A stretch of DNA of 64,000 nt, from positions 32,108,810 to 32,172,809 of the forward strand of contig NC_088304.1 in the NCBI RefSeq assembly GCF_032854445.1, in the 5' to 3' direction. The notes under the pieces were generated by a model that saw only the letters and a list, made by a program, of their open reading frames with translations, made no database searches and had not been told where the DNA came from. The position numbers and the translations under genes were made by a program. Position 1 is the stretch's first letter; each line of letters opens with the position of its first letter. This DNA is from Liolophura sinensis (Eukaryota; Mollusca; Polyplacophora; Chitonida; Chitonidae). Below, piece by piece: positions 63,625 to 64,000 of this stretch.

Positions 63625-63700
63625 TTCATGCTGAACGTCAAGCGAGGTCTCAGGTGTGATTCGACCCAAGATTGACCCTGGATTGACCCTGGATGTACCG
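63625..63700 (-). mobile_element. tRNA-like head of a SINE (gttaaaccccaag family)
   Basis: 'ctcaggtgtgattcgaccca' followed by 'ggatgtaccgctcccaagcg' matches the reversed head of the SINE at 50690. Confidence 0.5.
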
Positions 63701-64000
63701 CTCCCAAGCGGACATGTGAATGGTTAAAAATGTTAGGCAATCTTTGTTAAACCTGATTCACTATTCACCTGTCTTGTCAGACGCACAAATGACACCCATT
63801 TCCTTTAGGAACGCCTAAAGTTCACCAACATTCAGATTGTCAGTCTTCTTTCATCCCTCCTCCCTAAATTGCTGCTTTTGACACTTTTTAAGACGCTCGT
63901 ATTATACCGAAAATGATTAAAAAATAGTAGCCTAACATTTTTGACAGGTCACATAATACAGCTGGACTTTTTCCCCCTTCAACAATAAAAGAGTTAGCAC

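Overview
This is a window of animal nuclear DNA, most likely from a marine mollusc and probably a bivalve. The genes are split by GT-AG introns and the DNA is AT-rich. Dispersed tRNA-derived SINEs recur, of the kinds I associate with bivalve genomes: one ends in a phrase like 'gtacggcgtaaaacacc' plus an (AAAT)n tail, another in 'gttaaaccccaag'. There are no operons, ribosome binding sites or CRISPR arrays. The species call is inference; gene structure and repeats are read directly.

Two genes are supported, both on the minus strand. (1) Most of a neprilysin-like M13 zinc metallopeptidase occupies 282-36591. I reconstructed 21 consecutive coding exons. All have canonical GT/AG borders, all junction phases agree, and together they give exactly 690 codons. 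They cover a short cytoplasmic tail, one membrane segment, the N-lobe, the NAFY substrate-binding motif, the HEMTH zinc helix and the ENIAD third zinc ligand. The last ~55-60 residues lie beyond the left edge. (2) The last two coding exons of an SLC6-type Na+/Cl- coupled transporter lie at 61422-63043; the rest of that gene lies beyond the right edge.

Layout: 0-12.7 kb holds the catalytic-half exons, separated by large minisatellites. 12.7-32.4 kb holds the N-lobe, stalk and membrane exons. 32.6-36.2 kb is one large array filling most of intron 1, followed by coding exon 1. 36.9-43 kb is almost entirely tandem repeat, including about 3.2 kb that looks like an expanded core of a SINE. 43-61 kb is mainly non-coding DNA with SINEs and small arrays. 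61.4-63.1 kb holds the SLC6 3' exons.

The most notable feature is how the minisatellites relate to the exons. In at least four introns of the peptidase gene (6, 7, 12, 18) the repeat unit spans the exon-intron border: each unit carries the last 9-17 exonic bases plus a good copy of the 5' splice site, and the array starts at the real donor. In intron 13, and around the SLC6 exon, the duplicated piece instead carries the 3' splice site plus the first ~20 exonic bases. The introns are thus filled with dozens of decoy splice sites in the gene's own orientation. In intron 7 the units are 30 nt and in frame, so decoy donor use could add a repeated 10-residue cassette to the enzyme. The longest open frame in the window (967 codons on the plus strand) is an artefact of a 75-bp unit in intron 7.
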